A stretch of DNA of 64,000 nt. Origin: Jaminaea rosea (taxonomy: Eukaryota; Basidiomycota; Exobasidiomycetes; Microstromatales). The translations under genes were made by a program, and so were the position numbers. The stretch lies in contig NW_020289985.1 of the NCBI RefSeq assembly GCF_003144245.1, positions 496,001 to 560,000 on the forward strand, written 5' to 3'. Position 1 is the first letter of the stretch; the number at the start of each line of letters is the position of its first letter. The notes beneath the pieces are model-generated. The model made no database searches. It saw nothing but the letters and a program-made list of their open reading frames with translations, and was not told the DNA's origin. Shown in pieces: positions 29,901 through 40,553 of the stretch.

Positions 29901-30478
29901 GAGGAGCTAGTCGATTTCGATGGCTGAGCGGTCGATGAAGAAGAAGCGGCGGCCTTTGCGGCCCTTGTCTTGGTCGTCTCGCCGCTGGACGTAGCAGGCG
30001 GTACGGGCCTTCCCTCATCGATTGTAAACTTGCCAACCTTGAGCACCGGCGCTTCCTCGTCTTCCTGCCTCCTTACACGCTCATCGCGCTGGCCATACTG
30101 ACCTGCCTGCTGGTACTCATGGCCGCCCTGGCCCTTGCCAGCAGCGCCTGCTGCGATGCTGGTCGCTTGAGCGTCTTGCCCAGCGACTCCTCGAGACGGG
30201 ATCGCGAGGGCTGTCGCGCCTTGGACGAGGCCCTCGTTGCACGCAAGAGTCGAAGCAATGACGAGGGAAGCGAGTGCGCGACGGATACGAAGCGGGCGCG
30301 TACGCGATGCTGAAGGTGACGGGCGCGACGGCTTCGAATCGTGGTGGCATTGTGCGAGAGTGCTTGTGCTGGTGCTGGGCATGGCGTCGAGGTTGAGCTG
30401 GGAAGTCGACGCGATGTCGAGTGACGAGGCTGGAGCGGGAGAGGGAGACGTCGCTCGGCCATGTTGAGGTGGGGCCAT
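26984..30478 (-). CDS. Kelch-repeat single-pass membrane protein
   Basis: An uninterrupted ORF of 1164 residues. After a basic N-terminus, a hydrophobic segment (ALASLVIASTLACNEGLV, near residues 68-85) works as signal peptide or anchor. From about residue 205 there are kelch-like blades with the pattern hydrophobic-GG then Asn/Thr-rich loops: ETILFIGGEVSNGSHTSLTN, HVWLMGGETVG, SSFLVLGGRDVS, GRIAMIGGLLENGTYTDHVY. There are many N-glycosylation sequons. A Ser/Ala-rich stalk leads to a second transmembrane segment (IAGSLLGAAALAAAIGGLYA) and a cytoplasmic tail of about 300 residues with Ser-rich and Arg-rich patches. This topology, an extracellular beta-propeller on a stalk, suggests a cell-surface receptor or polarity landmark. 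Nothing shows a ligand, and I know no named orthologue. Confidence 0.75.
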   Translation of the reverse strand: MAPPQHGRATSPSPAPASSLDIASTSQLNLDAMPSTSTSTLAQCHHDSKPSRPSPSASRTRPLRIRRALASLVIASTLACNEGLVQGATALAIPSRGVAGQDAQATSIAAGAAGKGQGGHEYQQAGQYGQRDERVRRQEDEEAPVLKVGKFTIDEGRPVPPATSSGETTKTRAAKAAASSSSTAQPSKSTSSSSSASSSTASLTPPAGRWGQSASYLAHNETILFIGGEVSNGSHTSLTNDVFALNVSSLLNNTTSGPVDPWQKLNSSGLPAHSFAASAVVASNSTEHVWLMGGETVGCEAAAAWTWTAGADMNSTWAAVNATNAQRKARAQAVQLPSSNNSSSSSFLVLGGRDVSANCSSSKAKRHYNAANISSSIWTLPTTTNSTSHRWALSAPQNRNVTVALGNGEFNMAEYSTSPLPWNNNATAFLGGLTTSGSYASLAKFWSYEPANATWTQVNTTGDIPMGRRGHTSTLLSDGRIAMIGGLLENGTYTDHVYLLNATASPAVWSKANYTAKGSMPAPAKAYHSTVRVGEVLVVAFGATNPTNSTAAIEERGESSNALASSLFYLDTASDGGWGWHDSIQGVLAARGVMYAAAKDPSAVKKTGDAEAADENGDSAAATASASASASTSPSASAQASPSIAASAAITASNSLKQAANVASPTVASPSATALSDATVSAPSASSTAAPEEDDASASVFPSADSATASMATGSELAPSASLPPSPSPSADGASSTEAASKDDQAVATAITSAASVATSSVATSNNNGDLNNYGPSSSSNATRNNAIAGSLLGAAALAAAIGGLYAYKSRCEAQKHGKEQADKEANAGGRGGDDGLTAPPVSALWFNNLRRKASRTGTNGRVDEPFAQGRIDPFRDPIGLTPNVMPAERLSFSVPQDHLPPRTLRDSLAATASPMGRFPDFVKAGMPNKFAKTPQDAIVPADGLVSPRLPAGGAIAAAAGAGAAGKRAASAPRPQPRAVSQRYLDLDFTPQQPSSSLSSPWATMADSNRSMEDVSDGEASHRSYPFLAAVPRGSESGASGYAPNTPSTLCNEITPSGYAAGGTPTFRDPFADSSNGKRRVSEPTSLSRSGSSVYSCPSADGEMANKRRRSFGVARKGSAFGYDATYLGVPASDDRRRSSAGRRGPLRVANPEEVLEEEETDAE

Positions 30479-31410
30479 TGCATTATCGTGTTCGTGTTCC
30501 AGTTTCTGAAGCCTGTTCAGTGGATGCAGGGAGAAGATCGTCTAGATCTTGGCTGCGAGTGGATGGAGGGGTTGGGGGGCGGGACGTCTCGCCAGGAGAT
30601 GTCGTAGGGGATAAGCTAGCCGTAAGAACCTCGAGCACAGCTCTGAAGGTGGGGAGGGGACGGGCTGCTAGGTAGGTGGTGGTGAGAATGATTGAGGGGC
30701 AAAGGAGAAGAAGCTTAAGATGCGATCGTGTGATGCTACGTCCCTTTACCTCATTTGGATACTCGTCGCCAAGCCACCAGCCGCTCGGAGAATGACGAGG
30801 GCGATGCCCAACGTCGATGTGAACCCAGACTTTCGCATCTCATCGGGGCGTGGCTCACCAACATCCACTCGACATGGGCGCGGCACCAGCTCGGCGTGTG
30901 CTTTGCTCGATGAGATGACAGGCGGGGTGGCTCTCGGCGGCGGGGTCTGGAGAGATGTTGAACGACGTGTCGCAATGGACGGGCAGAGCGAGTGAGGGCT
31001 CCAGCTAACTTTTAGCAGCTCATACACGCACACACGCACACGATCGCTGGTATATCGAGAACAGAGAAGCCGGAAGCGCAACATCGGCTACGGTACATCG
31101 TACCAGTACTGGAGACGAACATGGTGATGACCGTGGGTCGTGAGCCTCAGGCGTGCTTCTTGCATTGGTAGCGATGCCGAGATGCACAGGCAGGTTGGCA
31201 GGGCGAGCAGGCAGAGCGAGTCGAGTCGAAGAAGCACATCCAACACGGAAACGGCCACGTGAAGCATGGCATCGTGCGTGCGTGCGTGGGTGCATCCGCG
31301 AGAGCCGGGCATCAAGAGAAGCCGGGTCAATCGAGTCGAGTCGAGCTCGGGAGGAATGAAAGCTGCGAAGCCGACGAAGCGACGTTGGCTCCACTCCACG
31401 CCCATCATCA
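30479..31410. other. Divergent promoter region, kelch gene and PEX6
   Basis: It lies between two divergent genes. It contains a GTGC repeat at 31274-31295 that recurs upstream of the O-methyltransferase, and CAC-rich sequence at 31022-31042. Minus-strand open frames here (31020-31592) overlap the PEX6 start and look like shadows. Confidence 0.5.
31274..31295 (+). repeat. GTGC-repeat element upstream of PEX6
   Basis: Three GTGC units followed by GTGGGTGCAT, 115 bases before the PEX6 start codon. The identical 22 bases occur at 62461-62482, upstream of the O-methyltransferase on the same strand. Confidence 0.7.
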
Positions 31411-34400
31411 ATGCCGTCAATAGAGGCTCCTCGTAGCGCGAGCTCGTCTTCACGGCGCCAAGGCAAGGCAGTCAGCGTCACTGCATCCCTGATAGACCGC
31501 AACGATGCAGCGCTGCCAGCCGATATCGATGGCAGAGGAGGCTTTGCCCTTCTTCCTGCCGCATTGTGGGAGCGACTCTTCCCATCATCCACCTCATCTC
31601 AACATCAGGTCGTCGCTGTCACTTTTCCCGCTCAGCAGAGTCCTGAAGCGGCAGGCAAGGCAAGTGTCATCCAATATGCTGCGACGTACCTGCAGGAAGG
31701 GCAGGCGCAATCGCACGAACACATCTTCCTCTCGTCGTTCCCCTCTGGCGCATCAGGGCAGCCGATGAGTGCAACGGTCACTTCCTTGCGACCGCTGCCA
31801 CTCTCCTCACTCATCCTCTCGACTTCGTCCCGCTCCTTGGTCAAACAAGCGAGCTCGTCCGCTTTCCGAGATAGCATTGCGGGAACTCTCGTGCGGCAGG
31901 GACATCTACTGCACCTGCGCGGTGGACGATTCAGGGCCGTTCAGGCTGAACCAGTCCTGCAAGGTCAGGTTGAGAGGACCACTCAGGTGCTGGTGGTGTT
32001 TGATGCCAACTTCGATGACGAAGAGGGAAAAGCAGGGCGAGAGGAGTCATTGCAGGCAGATGCGGAGGAGGACGTGGGCGAGGCTCGTGCGGGCCTTTCG
32101 ATCGATGAGCGCTTCTTGGCCAACTCAGTTATCGAGGAGTTTCACGAGCAAGATGAAGACGGATCACATCAGATCGCTTCCGCGGCAGTGAATGGCTACC
32201 CCGAAGCTCGAGATCACGACGCTACCCTAGAGGCTTGGCCGATCGCGAATCGCCAAGCCCTTACGGAGCCGATCAGCGAATGGCAAAGTCGTCAGGACGG
32301 TCTATGCGAGGTGGACGAGGAGAGCGCAATTCTTCTCTCGGAGGAGAGACTGGCTGCCATTGGAGGTTTCGACGGCGATTGGGTGAGTCGTGGACGAAAT
32401 TCGCAGCCACCACAATCCTGCTGATCATCCCCTCTCTTGTGTCCCACAGGCCGTCATCGAGATTGCAGGACAAGCAAGACCGCGCCTCGCTCGGATATTC
32501 ACCACCTCACATTCCTCTTCCCGAGCCTACCTCCCTCCGTCACTCCTGCAAAATCTTCATGACCCTGCGACATACGCCCCAAATCCACGGGCCTCGCCTC
32601 GCCTTCTCATGTCCCCAATCTCTCAGGCTCGAGCGTCGGTCGCAGGGCCATCTGCCCCCCTCTCATGCCCTCTCCCAATCCCATTCGCCGACTCACTTAC
32701 AATCGCACGAGTGCCGTCAGCTCTCTCGGTCAACCGCACCTACCAGCCACTATTCCTCGACGCCCTGAGGCAGTACTTTGAAGGGAGGAAGAGGATCGTG
32801 AGAGAAGGTGACATCATTGCGGTGGGGGTGGACAAGGGAAAGGTGCGATGGGTCAAGCAAAAGAGTACAGACGATGAGGGAAAGGAAGGGAAAGATCAGG
32901 AGACGCAGCAGGATGAGGAGCCCGTCGACTTCAAGTAAGTCAGGTCAGCCCAGCAATCGAGGAGCTAGTCTAACGCGTTCACTTTCCCCCGCCAGCCTCT
33001 CATCAGTATCCTCACGCAACGCCGCCCCAACAGACGTTGTTCACTTCCACGTCTCCTCCCTGACGGCCGAGCTCAACTCTCCGCCATCCGACACTGCCCG
33101 CGACCCGGACTTCGAAGTGCGAGAGGCGGCTCGCATCGGCACCCTAGGGGCAGTCGTCGATCCCAGCCTAACGAAGATGGTCCAAACAGGTGTCACCGGT
33201 CGTCGAGTAGCGGACAGCTCTGGCTGGCTCGGTCTTGCCTCTTCGACTCCACCGCTCCCCAGTGGCAACACCCCACTCTCCTCACCCGGATCCCCCTTTG
33301 CCCGGCTATGCCAGCTCATCTCCGCCACACTCCTCCCGTCCGCAGCAAACTACGGGCTTCACCTCTCCGTACTCCTCAAAGGGGCCCGTGGCTCCGGGAA
33401 AAAGACGGTCGTCCAATGGGCAGCCAAGCAGACGGGCGTGCACTTGATTGATGTCAATTGCTTCGACGTGCTGGGAGACAGTGACACGCATACGGAGGGA
33501 GTGCTACGCGCACGGTTCGAGGCAGCAGCCTCTTGTGGGCCAGCCATCCTGCTGCTACGGAACATTGATGCATTGGCGAGGAAGAGCCAGCAGATGGAGA
33601 CTGGCCAGGAGCCAGCAATGAGCAATGTGCTGAGGGATTGTATGCGCAAGCTGCGGGAAGGACGCACTAAAGGTGATGGGGTAGTATCTGTCTTTGGCAC
33701 GACGAGCGACGCGGATAAGGTGCCGAATGGCATTCTTGCGGCCTTCAAGCACGAGGTGGCCATTGAAGCGCCTAATGAGGCGAAGCGCTTAGAGATGTTG
33801 CAATCTGCTGTCGCGGGGTCGACTCTGAGCCCAGACGCAAGCTTGAAGGACATGGCGACGCAAACGGCCGCTCTCGTAGCTGCGGATTTGGTCGACCTGA
33901 TCTCACGGGCACGCCTGGCATCGACAGAGCGAGTGCGCAAAGCCCTCGCCACCTCTCGAGCAAGCGCGCGCGACATCCAGCTCTCTGGCTCTTCTCTCAC
34001 CGGCGCAGATTTCTCTCTCGCCCTCTCCTCGGCCCGCTCCAATTACTCCGAGTCAATCGGCGCCCCTAAAATCCCCTCGGTGACGTGGGACGACGTTGGT
34101 GGCCTTGCATCCGTCAAGCACGATATCCTCGACACGATCCAGCTGCCACTCGAGCATCCCGAACTCTTCGCCTCTGGTCTCAAGAAGCGAAGTGGTATCC
34201 TTCTTTACGGCCCACCTGGAACGGGAAAGACATTGCTGGCCAAGGCTGTTGCAACGAGCTGCTCGCTCAACTTCTTCAGTGTCAAGGGCCCAGAGCTGCT
34301 CAACATGTACATCGGAGAGAGCGAGGCCAATGTGCGTCGCGTCTTCCAACGAGCCCGCGACGCCAAGCCATGCGTCATCTTCTTCGACGAGCTCGACAGT

Positions 34401-35357
34401 GTAGCGCCGAAGCGTGGCAACCAAGGTGACTCTGGAGGCGTCATGGACCGTATCGTCTCTCAGCTCCTCGCAGAGCTGGACGGCATGTCCTCCGGTGGCG
34501 GGTCAGGTGGAGGAGACGTATTCGTCATCGGCGCGACGAATAGGCCCGACCTGCTGGACCCGGCACTCTTGCGCCCGGGCAGGTTCGACAAGATGCTCTA
34601 TCTCAGCGTGAGCGAGACGCATGCTGCGCAGCTCAACATTCTCGAAGCTCTTACGCGCAAGTTCCGCCTCGAGGACGACGTGCGAGATTTGGGGGTTATT
34701 GCAGAGCAGTGCCCCTTTAACCTCACTGGTGCAGACTTTTATGCTCTGTGCTCAGACGCGATGCTCAAGGCCATGACGCGCAAAGCGGGAGAAGTCGATG
34801 AGCGCATCAGAGCGATCAATGCTGGAGATGTGCAGGTGGATGAAAAGCATCCCAAGCCCATGACTGCGCCTTACTATCTTTCAGAGCTTGCTAGTCCGGA
34901 GGAGATCAACGTTCGCGTCAATAGGCGCGATTTCGAGGAGGCGTTGAGGGAGTTGGTTCCCAGCGTTAGTGAGGCGGAGATGGAGCATTATAGACGGGTG
35001 CAGGGGCAATTCTCTGGACCGCCGAAGGACGAGGCAAAGGTAGAAGAAGACGAGCAGAAGGGGAGGCAGCAGGAGGAGGAGAGGAATGGCATGCTTGCAG
35101 GGCTGCTTGAGGCGGCGAGGAGCGGTGCAGGTGCTGATGGGAGCGGGTCGAGATCTGCTGAAGCTGCTGGACATAGCGGACCGACTAGAGCACCTCTTGA
35201 GCCGTACATGGTACCCCAAGAGCCTGCCGGTGAAGGCCAGGGGGTGGAAGCCGTCGTCTCACCGCCTCACCCGCCAGCGATGATGAATGGGCAGGCGGAG
35301 AACGGGAAGGGAAAGGGTAAGGGCAAGGGCAAGGGCAAAGCAAAGGCGCAGGATTGA
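31411..35357 (+). CDS. PEX6: Peroxisomal AAA-ATPase Pex6, three exons
   Basis: Exons 31411-32382, 32450-32934 and 32996-35357 (introns 67 and 61 nt) give 1272 residues. The N-terminal half is the Pex1/Pex6-type substrate and adaptor region. The D1 ATPase is degenerate, with GARGSGKKT as Walker A and ILLLRNIDAL in place of a DEXX Walker B. The D2 ATPase is canonical: VTWDDVGGLASVKHDI, GPPGTGKT, CVIFFDELDS, and the sensor/arginine-finger region ATNRPDLLDPALLRPGRFDK. A weak D1 with an active D2 is typical of Pex6. With Pex1 it forms the hexamer that extracts ubiquitinated Pex5 from the peroxisomal membrane, recycling the import receptor. The C-terminus is Gln/Glu-rich then ends in an unusual run of Gly-Lys pairs (about six) that I do not expect in the family. 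Confidence 0.92.
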
Positions 35358-35722
35358 GACCGCAGGCTACTGTATCATCACTACCCTTGCTCCTCAATGC
35401 TAGCATCCTGCGATCGCTGCTATGACCATCGTTCTGTCGCCAAGCATAACCGTGACGAAGCCTGTAAACGCCGTTCGGACCGGAAGCTCGGCCTAAAGAG
35501 CGATGCGGACTGCCGGAACAAGCGGCAAATGCGCGGAGCGGCGGCAGTCGATCGAATCTCGATTGCGTGAGAGAGCCAAAATCTGGATGCCGAGCCCCAC
35601 TTCCCTGTTCTCCCCCTCGTTCTCAGCGCTCATCATCTCTCGACATGCTCAACCGCTCATAGCACATACGTTTTCATCCGCACTTCTCATCTTTTATCTC
35701 GTCTAACTCTCGTGCCGCCAAC
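35358..35722. other. Intergenic spacer, PEX6 3' side to MFS leader
   Basis: No coding pattern is supported. It ends with pyrimidine-rich leader sequence before the ATG at 35723. Confidence 0.5.
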
Positions 35723-37381
35723 ATGGAGACGACGCGCCCTTCGTCCTCATCGGCGTCGAGGATCGAGGAAGAGGCAAGTGGCTCCACTTCACCTCGCGCT
35801 CCTGTCGACCATGAGGAGAAAGGCCATGCCTCCCCACCCGCTCTTGAGCCTTATGGTCCTCCAGGCTCAGCCCGCACCCTCATCCGCGAGACGGTCGCCA
35901 TCATCACCCTCATCTGCGCCATGCTGACAACGCAAGCGGCCCTGGGCATAGTTGTTGTTCCTCTCGAGATCATCGGTCGAACATTCGACGTGGAGAATAA
36001 GCCCGGTCAACTCTCCTGGTTCGCTGCCGCCTACAGCTTGACGACGGGAACCTTCATTCTGCCCAGTGGCCGGCTCGGTGACGTGCTTGGCCACAAGAAG
36101 CTCGTCGTTGCCGGATATGCCTGGACAGCTCTGTGGGCAATGGCGGCCGGCCTGGCCTCTTATGCTAGCACGCCGGTGGTATTCGACATCTGTCGCGGCT
36201 TCCAAGGGGTTGGGTACTCTCTCCTGCTCCCTAACGCGGTAGCCTTGTTGGCAAGGACGACGCACGATGGGCATTGGAAGCGGGCCCTTTACTTCACCTG
36301 CTTTGCGGCTACAGCCCCCAATGGGTTCATCTTGGGGGCGTGTTTCAGCTCATTGATCGCGCAATTTCACCCGGATAGGTGGGAGTTTGCATTCTACCTC
36401 GCAGCGATCTGCTTGGCCGGGTTGGCCGTGATTGCTGCGGGTGTGCTGCCTAGTGATGCCTATCTGAGGAGAGTGCACGGCCATGATGAGGACGATCACG
36501 ACGAGGGGGAGCGCGACTGGAAGTCAGGCCTTGTCAAATGGTCCCGCCTTCTCGATGTGCCCGGAACAGTACTAGCCGTCAGTGGTCTCATCCTCTTCAA
36601 CTTTGCCTGGAATCAGGCAGCCGTAGTAGGCTGGCAAGTGGCATACAACCCGGTCCTCCTCGTCGTCGGTCTCCTCCTCATCGGCACCTTCCTCTACTGG
36701 GAGTCGCGCCACGCCACGCACCCCTTGATTCCAAAGACGATCTGGACTACGCGAAACAGCATCGTGCTCCTCTGCGTTGCACTCGGATGGTCAAGCTTCG
36801 GGATCTGGAACTTCTACTCCGTGCGATGGTGGATCCAACTCAGAGGCGTGACCCTCTTGACGGCAGTCGCTTTCACGACTCCCGCTGGAGTGGCCGGAAT
36901 CATAGCTGCTTCCCTGTCGGTCTTTCTCCTGTCCCGCGTCGGTCCAGGTCCCGTAATGCTCGCAGCCCTCTGCGCTTTTTGCGCCGCGAACGCCTTGCTG
37001 GCCACTATGCCCATTCAGCAGACGTACTGGGCACAATCTTTCCCGTCGTACGCGGTCGCGCCACTGGGGATGGACATGAGCTTCCCCTCGGCCTGCCTGC
37101 TGCTGGCCTCAGCGCTGCCGCAGCGACATCAAGGTGTTGCAGCCAGTGTCGTCAATACGGTGGTGAACTATTCCGTGGCGCTAGGACTGGGAATAGCGGG
37201 AACGGTCGAGTCGCATACGAGTGGGGAGGGGTTGGTGGGTAAGTGGGAAGGGTACAGAGCTGCCCTGTTCTTGGGTACGGGCCTGGCGGGGCTGGGCGTC
37301 GTGTTGGCGCTGGCGAATGTGGTTGTGACGGGGGTGGTGGGACAAAGGCGGCGGAGAGCAGGCGTGAACGGGAAGTCTTAG
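35723..37381 (+). CDS. MFS multidrug-type transporter (ATR1/DHA2-like)
   Basis: An intronless ORF of 552 residues with an acidic cytosolic N-terminus and about 14 hydrophobic helices. Motif A of the major facilitator superfamily appears as SGRLGDVLGHKK after the second helix, and TGTFILPSGRLGD is typical of the 14-TM drug:proton antiporter group. The passage ALYFTCFAATAPNGFILGACF with RGFQGVGYSLLLPNAVALL resembles the fungal aminotriazole-resistance (ATR1) and boron-efflux branch. It should sit in the plasma membrane and export small molecules using the proton gradient. The substrate is not readable. A His/Asp-rich loop (HGHDEDDHDEGERD) between helices 6 and 7 is notable and could bind metal. 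It ends in an Arg-rich tail. Confidence 0.82.
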   Translation: METTRPSSSSASRIEEEASGSTSPRAPVDHEEKGHASPPALEPYGPPGSARTLIRETVAIITLICAMLTTQAALGIVVVPLEIIGRTFDVENKPGQLSWFAAAYSLTTGTFILPSGRLGDVLGHKKLVVAGYAWTALWAMAAGLASYASTPVVFDICRGFQGVGYSLLLPNAVALLARTTHDGHWKRALYFTCFAATAPNGFILGACFSSLIAQFHPDRWEFAFYLAAICLAGLAVIAAGVLPSDAYLRRVHGHDEDDHDEGERDWKSGLVKWSRLLDVPGTVLAVSGLILFNFAWNQAAVVGWQVAYNPVLLVVGLLLIGTFLYWESRHATHPLIPKTIWTTRNSIVLLCVALGWSSFGIWNFYSVRWWIQLRGVTLLTAVAFTTPAGVAGIIAASLSVFLLSRVGPGPVMLAALCAFCAANALLATMPIQQTYWAQSFPSYAVAPLGMDMSFPSACLLLASALPQRHQGVAASVVNTVVNYSVALGLGIAGTVESHTSGEGLVGKWEGYRAALFLGTGLAGLGVVLALANVVVTGVVGQRRRRAGVNGKS

Positions 37382-37511
37382 AGTCTCGATAATGGATAAG
37401 CAAGTTTGTGCATTCCCCCCGACAAGAGCAAGCATGAGATACAAGAGCCCACCAAGTGGCGCTCGGTCCGGTCTGGTAATCCGCAGCAAATACGTTCGTG
37501 TGTGCCCCACG

Positions 37512-39937
37512 TCATCTCCTGGGGCCCTCACCCATCCCACCTCCGACGGCAGGCACGGCACTCCTTGCCAGGTCAGCGAAAGCAGCCTCGAGGGCGTTGC
37601 GTACTTCGGCGTAGCTAACGACGAGACAGCTTTGCTCGTCCCGACTGGCGAGTACGAGACGCTCTCGGCTCGCAGCGTCGAGGCGGTTGAGGTTGCTCAG
37701 CACGTGCGACAAGTCCAATACGGGACGTGGTGGTGAAGGTCCTGGCCCGCCCGCCAGCGAGCTTGAAGACGATGCGGTTGGCAAGCTAGAGCTGGATGAG
37801 GACGTGGTGGCGAAGCCATTCGCCCCGCTTGACCCGCTGCCCGACACGCCGCCGCCATTGCTACCGTTCGAGCTCTCCTCGACAGAGTGGAAGAGATAGT
37901 CGCGGAAGAGAGAGACAACGTAGCGTTCACCTGTATTGCTCCAGGCCGGGTCGCGGTCGTGCTCGGGGCGTTCGTTGACGAAGCCTGCCCGGTGCGGGCG
38001 GTGTCAAGTGCGTCAGCTGTCGTGCTCCCGCAGCTTTGCTGTATATCGCTTGTCGCACACTCACCCATCTTGCAAAGCAGTCTCACCAACCTCCCATTCT
38101 CCAGCTCCTTGCTCAGCGATTCCTCAAGCAGATCCGAGTGGCTCTGAGCGGAAGAGAGCTCCTCTGCCATGCGTGGTGCCAGCAGCGTGACGAGCGCATC
38201 GGCCGTTCGCGGGCCGCGAGGAAGGGACGTCTCTTCGCCGCCCTCGAGCTGCTCGTCGTCAAACATCAACCACTTGACCACCTCCACGAGCTCCCGCGAA
38301 TACTTCTGCTGCCCACCCAAGAAGGCCAGCGACCCTTCCACCTCGCGCGGCGCAGAAGCGTTTACGCAGCCCAGGCTGAGAATGAGCGCTCCCAATTGGA
38401 CGAGGTCCTCTCTCTGCTCCCCTCTAAGATCCTCAGCCGTGGGTGGGTGGGCAGGATCGAAGCCCAGTACGTCTCGGACAGCACAGCAATTGATGCGTAC
38501 TCTGTTGCGGCCAGTCTTGATGACTTTGCTTGGTACCAGGCAACCCCTCGCGGCCAAGCCTTGTGTGTGGATGGAGCGGAGCGCTGCGCCCAGCTGAACC
38601 AAATAGCTCCATAATGTCCTCTCCGGGACGCGATCGTCGACCCTTTCCAGCCGGCCGGTACGAGCGTCGACGCGTGGCGGCTTTGGGAGGAGATGCTCCG
38701 CAAAGAGGGTTGCGGCGTGTGGGTGATAGTCGTACACGAAGACGATGCTAGGCTCGGATGCCCATCGCCAGGACGTGAAGGCCTCTCTCACGTTGACGAC
38801 TCCCGGACATCTCAACCTCCTCCACCTCTCGACCGTCTCGAGTGCCCTCTCCTTGTCGCGTGACAAGTTGAATCCGACAATCCTGCGCAGCACGTAGGCT
38901 TTGCCATCCAGCGTACAAGTAGCGCGATGCACTTCCGTCGGGTAACCACCGAGAGCAGCAGAGGGAGCGAGGGGTCCGCCAGACGAAGAGATGGGCAGCG
39001 AGGAGAGGGATCCCATTCCCAGCCCACCAATGATGCCATTCGACCCTGTCGGGAGCAAGTGTCGAGGAAGCAGCTGCGTAGCCACCCCGCCGATGGTGAT
39101 TGGATTGCCCCTCGCGCCATATGGTAAAGGGCCACTCGAATCAGGCTCGAGCGGCGTGAGGTCCTTGTAGACGTGCACCTCCTCTGGCTGCGGTGGCCTC
39201 GTAGTCTGACCACCCAGTTCGTGTGGCGGCGGAGCAGAAGCATGGATAGCTTCGTTCCGTCTGAAAAGGTCTTCGCGCAGCGTCGGGCTCATGAAGTAGG
39301 CGGATTGGGCGAGATGGTGAGGGTGGAGATTGGACGTGTGCGGGAGTGGAGGCGCGGAGAGGTGGTATTGGAGGGGCTGCCGTTGGCGGACCGACGAGGA
39401 AGAGGAGGTTGAGGGGGCAGAAGGATCGTCGTAGCCTCCCTGTTGTTCCATGTGGGAGTAGGGATTGTATGCTGCGTACGGTTGGGCTCCGGCAGCGGAG
39501 GCTGCGTCATACTGCCAGCGGATCATGCATACAGTCAGCGAGGCTGTTCTCCCGCGGCTGCCACTTGGACTCACCATCTCGTGAACATCGAAGCTTTGCG
39601 TCTGCTGCGTGGGTGTCTGTGCAGCAGGTGTAAAGACGGGCGGAGGTCTCAATTCCTTGGGCGCAGGCGTAGGCGTCCCTCCTCTACTCGATGACTTGGG
39701 TACAAAGACTGCGGCGCCCGCTGCTGCTCTCGACAGGCCATTGTTGGCTGCGCCCGAGAGTTGAGGTGTTGACGACTTGGGCGAGGCTGCCTGCTGCGAG
39801 TCTGGGCGGACGATGGCGATGGCTGCTGATGAGGGTCGAGGCGGGGGACGCGCGCCGGCTATTCGGCCGCTGAGACCAGGCGGCGCTGAAGGAGGCGGTG
39901 GCTGCTGCTGCTGTTGCTGCTGGTAGTTGTTGTACAT
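37512..39937 (-). CDS. PAN3: PAN2-PAN3 deadenylase subunit Pan3, three exons
   Basis: Exons 39575-39937, 38065-39511 and 37512-37984 (introns 63 and 80 nt) encode 760 residues. The N-terminus (MYNNYQQQQQQQPPPP) is Gln/Pro-rich. The middle carries a PAM2-like region (KELRPPPVFTPAAQ precedes it), then the pseudokinase: HRATCTLDGKAYVLRRIVGF, VVNVREAFTSW, IVFVYDYHPHAATLFAEHLL, and ARGCLVPSKVIKTGRNRVRI where a true kinase would have HRD. The C-terminal knob follows across intron 2: RLLCKMGFVNERPEHDRD, then VLDLSHVLSNLNRLDA and ERLVLASRDEQSCLVVSY, highly typical of Pan3. Pan3 dimerises, binds Pab1 and poly(A), and recruits the Pan2 nuclease to start mRNA deadenylation in the cytoplasm. A Ser/Gly-rich insertion of about 45 residues interrupts the knob. 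Confidence 0.92.
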
Positions 39938-40235
39938 TGTCGATGATGATACACGATGCGAGCGACGAGGCAGGCGCGAAAGGGCGCACTCAAGTGAGGA
40001 AAGAGGCGCGAAGGCGAGGTGACGATGCGCGAAGACGAGGTGACGATGCACTCGACTCGACTCCCACGGTCCAACGACGGCAGCGGCGCGACTCGACTCG
40101 ACGCCTCATGGCCCAGAGGCCGCCGCTGCTTCCGCTCCCGCTCGACGCACGGCGTAGACGCACGGCGACGACGACGACGACGACGGCGCACGACTTTGAC
40201 TACCTCGCCATCACTTCACTTCCATCATCGTCGAC

Positions 40236-40520
40236 ATGGCAGACCACGACGATCTCTACGATGACATTTACGGAGATACGGGGGCAGATGGAGAGCACAA
40301 GGATGCGGGAGATGCTCAAGAGGGAGACGACTTTGGGCTCAACGACACGCCCGCCACTCCCCAAACCAAGTCCCAGCCTGCTCCCACTGCTCCCGCCCCC
40401 GCCGCCGCTGGAGGCAGCTTCATTCCACCTGCCAAGTCCTCCTTCATCCCTGCGGCCTCTTCGAGCTCGGCGTCGCAGCAGCAGCCCGTAGCGCAGCCCA
40501 TTCAACAGGCCCAGCCGCCT

Positions 40521-40553
<33 letters not shown>

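Noticed and set aside
31020-31592. 190-codon minus-strand ORF across the PEX6 start
   Set aside because: Overlaps the conserved PEX6 exon and has shadow-like Arg/Ser composition.
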